DNA from: Oscillospiraceae bacterium
Lineage (GTDB): Bacteria > Bacillota > Clostridia > Oscillospirales > Oscillospiraceae
Length of the DNA stretch: 5,050 nt
Direction of reading: 5' to 3'
NCBI GenBank assembly: GCA_031261245.1
Contig: JAISKU010000194.1
Location: forward strand, 1-5,050
The translations under genes and the position numbers were made by a program. Each line of letters begins with the position of its first letter. The stretch's first letter is position 1. Below the pieces are notes generated by a model. It was given only the letters and a program-made list of their open reading frames with translations, did no database searches and had not been told where the DNA came from. Below are positions 4,939-5,050 of the stretch, piece after piece.

Positions 4939-5050
4939 ATGGAATGGCAAATTTGGTTCTTACTCGGCGCAATTCTTGTTTTCTTTATGCAGGGCGGTTT
5001 CGCAATACTTGAGACCGGCTTAACCCGCGCGAAAAACTCCGGCAACATAC
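4939..5050 (+). CDS. amtB: Ammonium transporter, Amt/AmtB family, 5' part only
   Basis: The ATG at 4939 opens a frame that is still open at the right edge (37 codons seen). It reads MEWQIWFLLGAILVFFMQGG, then FAILETGLTRAKNSGNI. This is the first membrane helix and conserved start of Amt proteins, where the motif F-A-x-x-E-x-G-x-x-R-x-K-N follows helix 1. Amt proteins are trimeric inner-membrane channels of about 400-450 residues with 11 membrane helices that conduct ammonium. Only the first tenth is visible, so subtype and any fused regulatory domain cannot be judged. Genes for Amt are very often followed by a PII protein gene (glnK), which would lie outside this window. Placement after glnN and behind the same type of attenuator indicates joint nitrogen control. 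Confidence 0.93.
   Translation, partial: MEWQIWFLLGAILVFFMQGGFAILETGLTRAKNSGNI

Noticed and set aside
3907..4950. Long minus-strand open frame opposite glnN (347 codons)
   Set aside because: It is antisense to the conserved glutamine synthetase catalytic region, rich in Arg and Val with no family features, and its start lies within amt. It is a composition shadow.
1..5050. Mobile elements, CRISPR arrays, tRNA or rRNA genes
   Set aside because: No transposase or integrase frames, repeat-spacer series, or clover-leaf/rRNA sequence is visible on either strand.

Overview
The window reads as chromosomal DNA from a GC-rich, spore-forming member of the Bacillota, most likely a Clostridia/Oscillospiraceae-type gut anaerobe. 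The evidence is a SpoIIP sporulation hydrolase, a type III glutamine synthetase, an S-layer-homology (SLH) cell-surface protein, a TSCPD-domain protein, and strong Shine-Dalgarno sites before most genes. Genus cannot be read from the sequence. Coding DNA is very GC-rich and the intergenic gaps are sharply AT-rich. There are no stretches over 300 bases without a gene.

Layout. (1) 1-203, minus: 5' part of a small four-cysteine TSCPD-domain protein that runs off the left edge. (2) 204-295: 92-bp divergent gap holding a plausible sporulation sigma-E promoter for (3) spoIIP, 296-1459, plus. (4) 1446-2522, minus: a secreted protein with three SLH repeats; its 3' end overlaps the 3' end of spoIIP by 14 bp, so there is no intergenic terminator. 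(5) 2523-2724: divergent regulatory region with two back-to-back vegetative-type promoters around an A/T-rich core, then an attenuator-like leader. (6) 2725-4815, plus: complete type III glutamine synthetase (glnN). (7) 4816-4938: second attenuator-like leader. (8) 4939-5050, plus: start of an Amt/AmtB ammonium transporter, cut by the right edge.

The most interesting signal is in the RNA leaders. glnN and amt are each preceded by an intrinsic terminator whose 5' arm can instead form a small hairpin displaying the same six-base loop, AAUGGU. The ten bases ACAATGGTGT are identical in both leaders, while the flanking stem bases differ but still pair. The loop has A at position 1 and G at position 4, the signature of RNA hairpins bound by ANTAR-domain antiterminator proteins. 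Both genes serve ammonium capture and assimilation. I infer a small regulon in which one RNA-binding factor releases termination at both genes under nitrogen limitation. The canonical ANTAR target has two such loops and I find only one convincing loop per leader, so the identity of the factor is open.

Other points: the SLH gene has a near-perfect promoter whose -10 box lies only 7 bp before the ATG, predicting an mRNA with almost no 5' leader.
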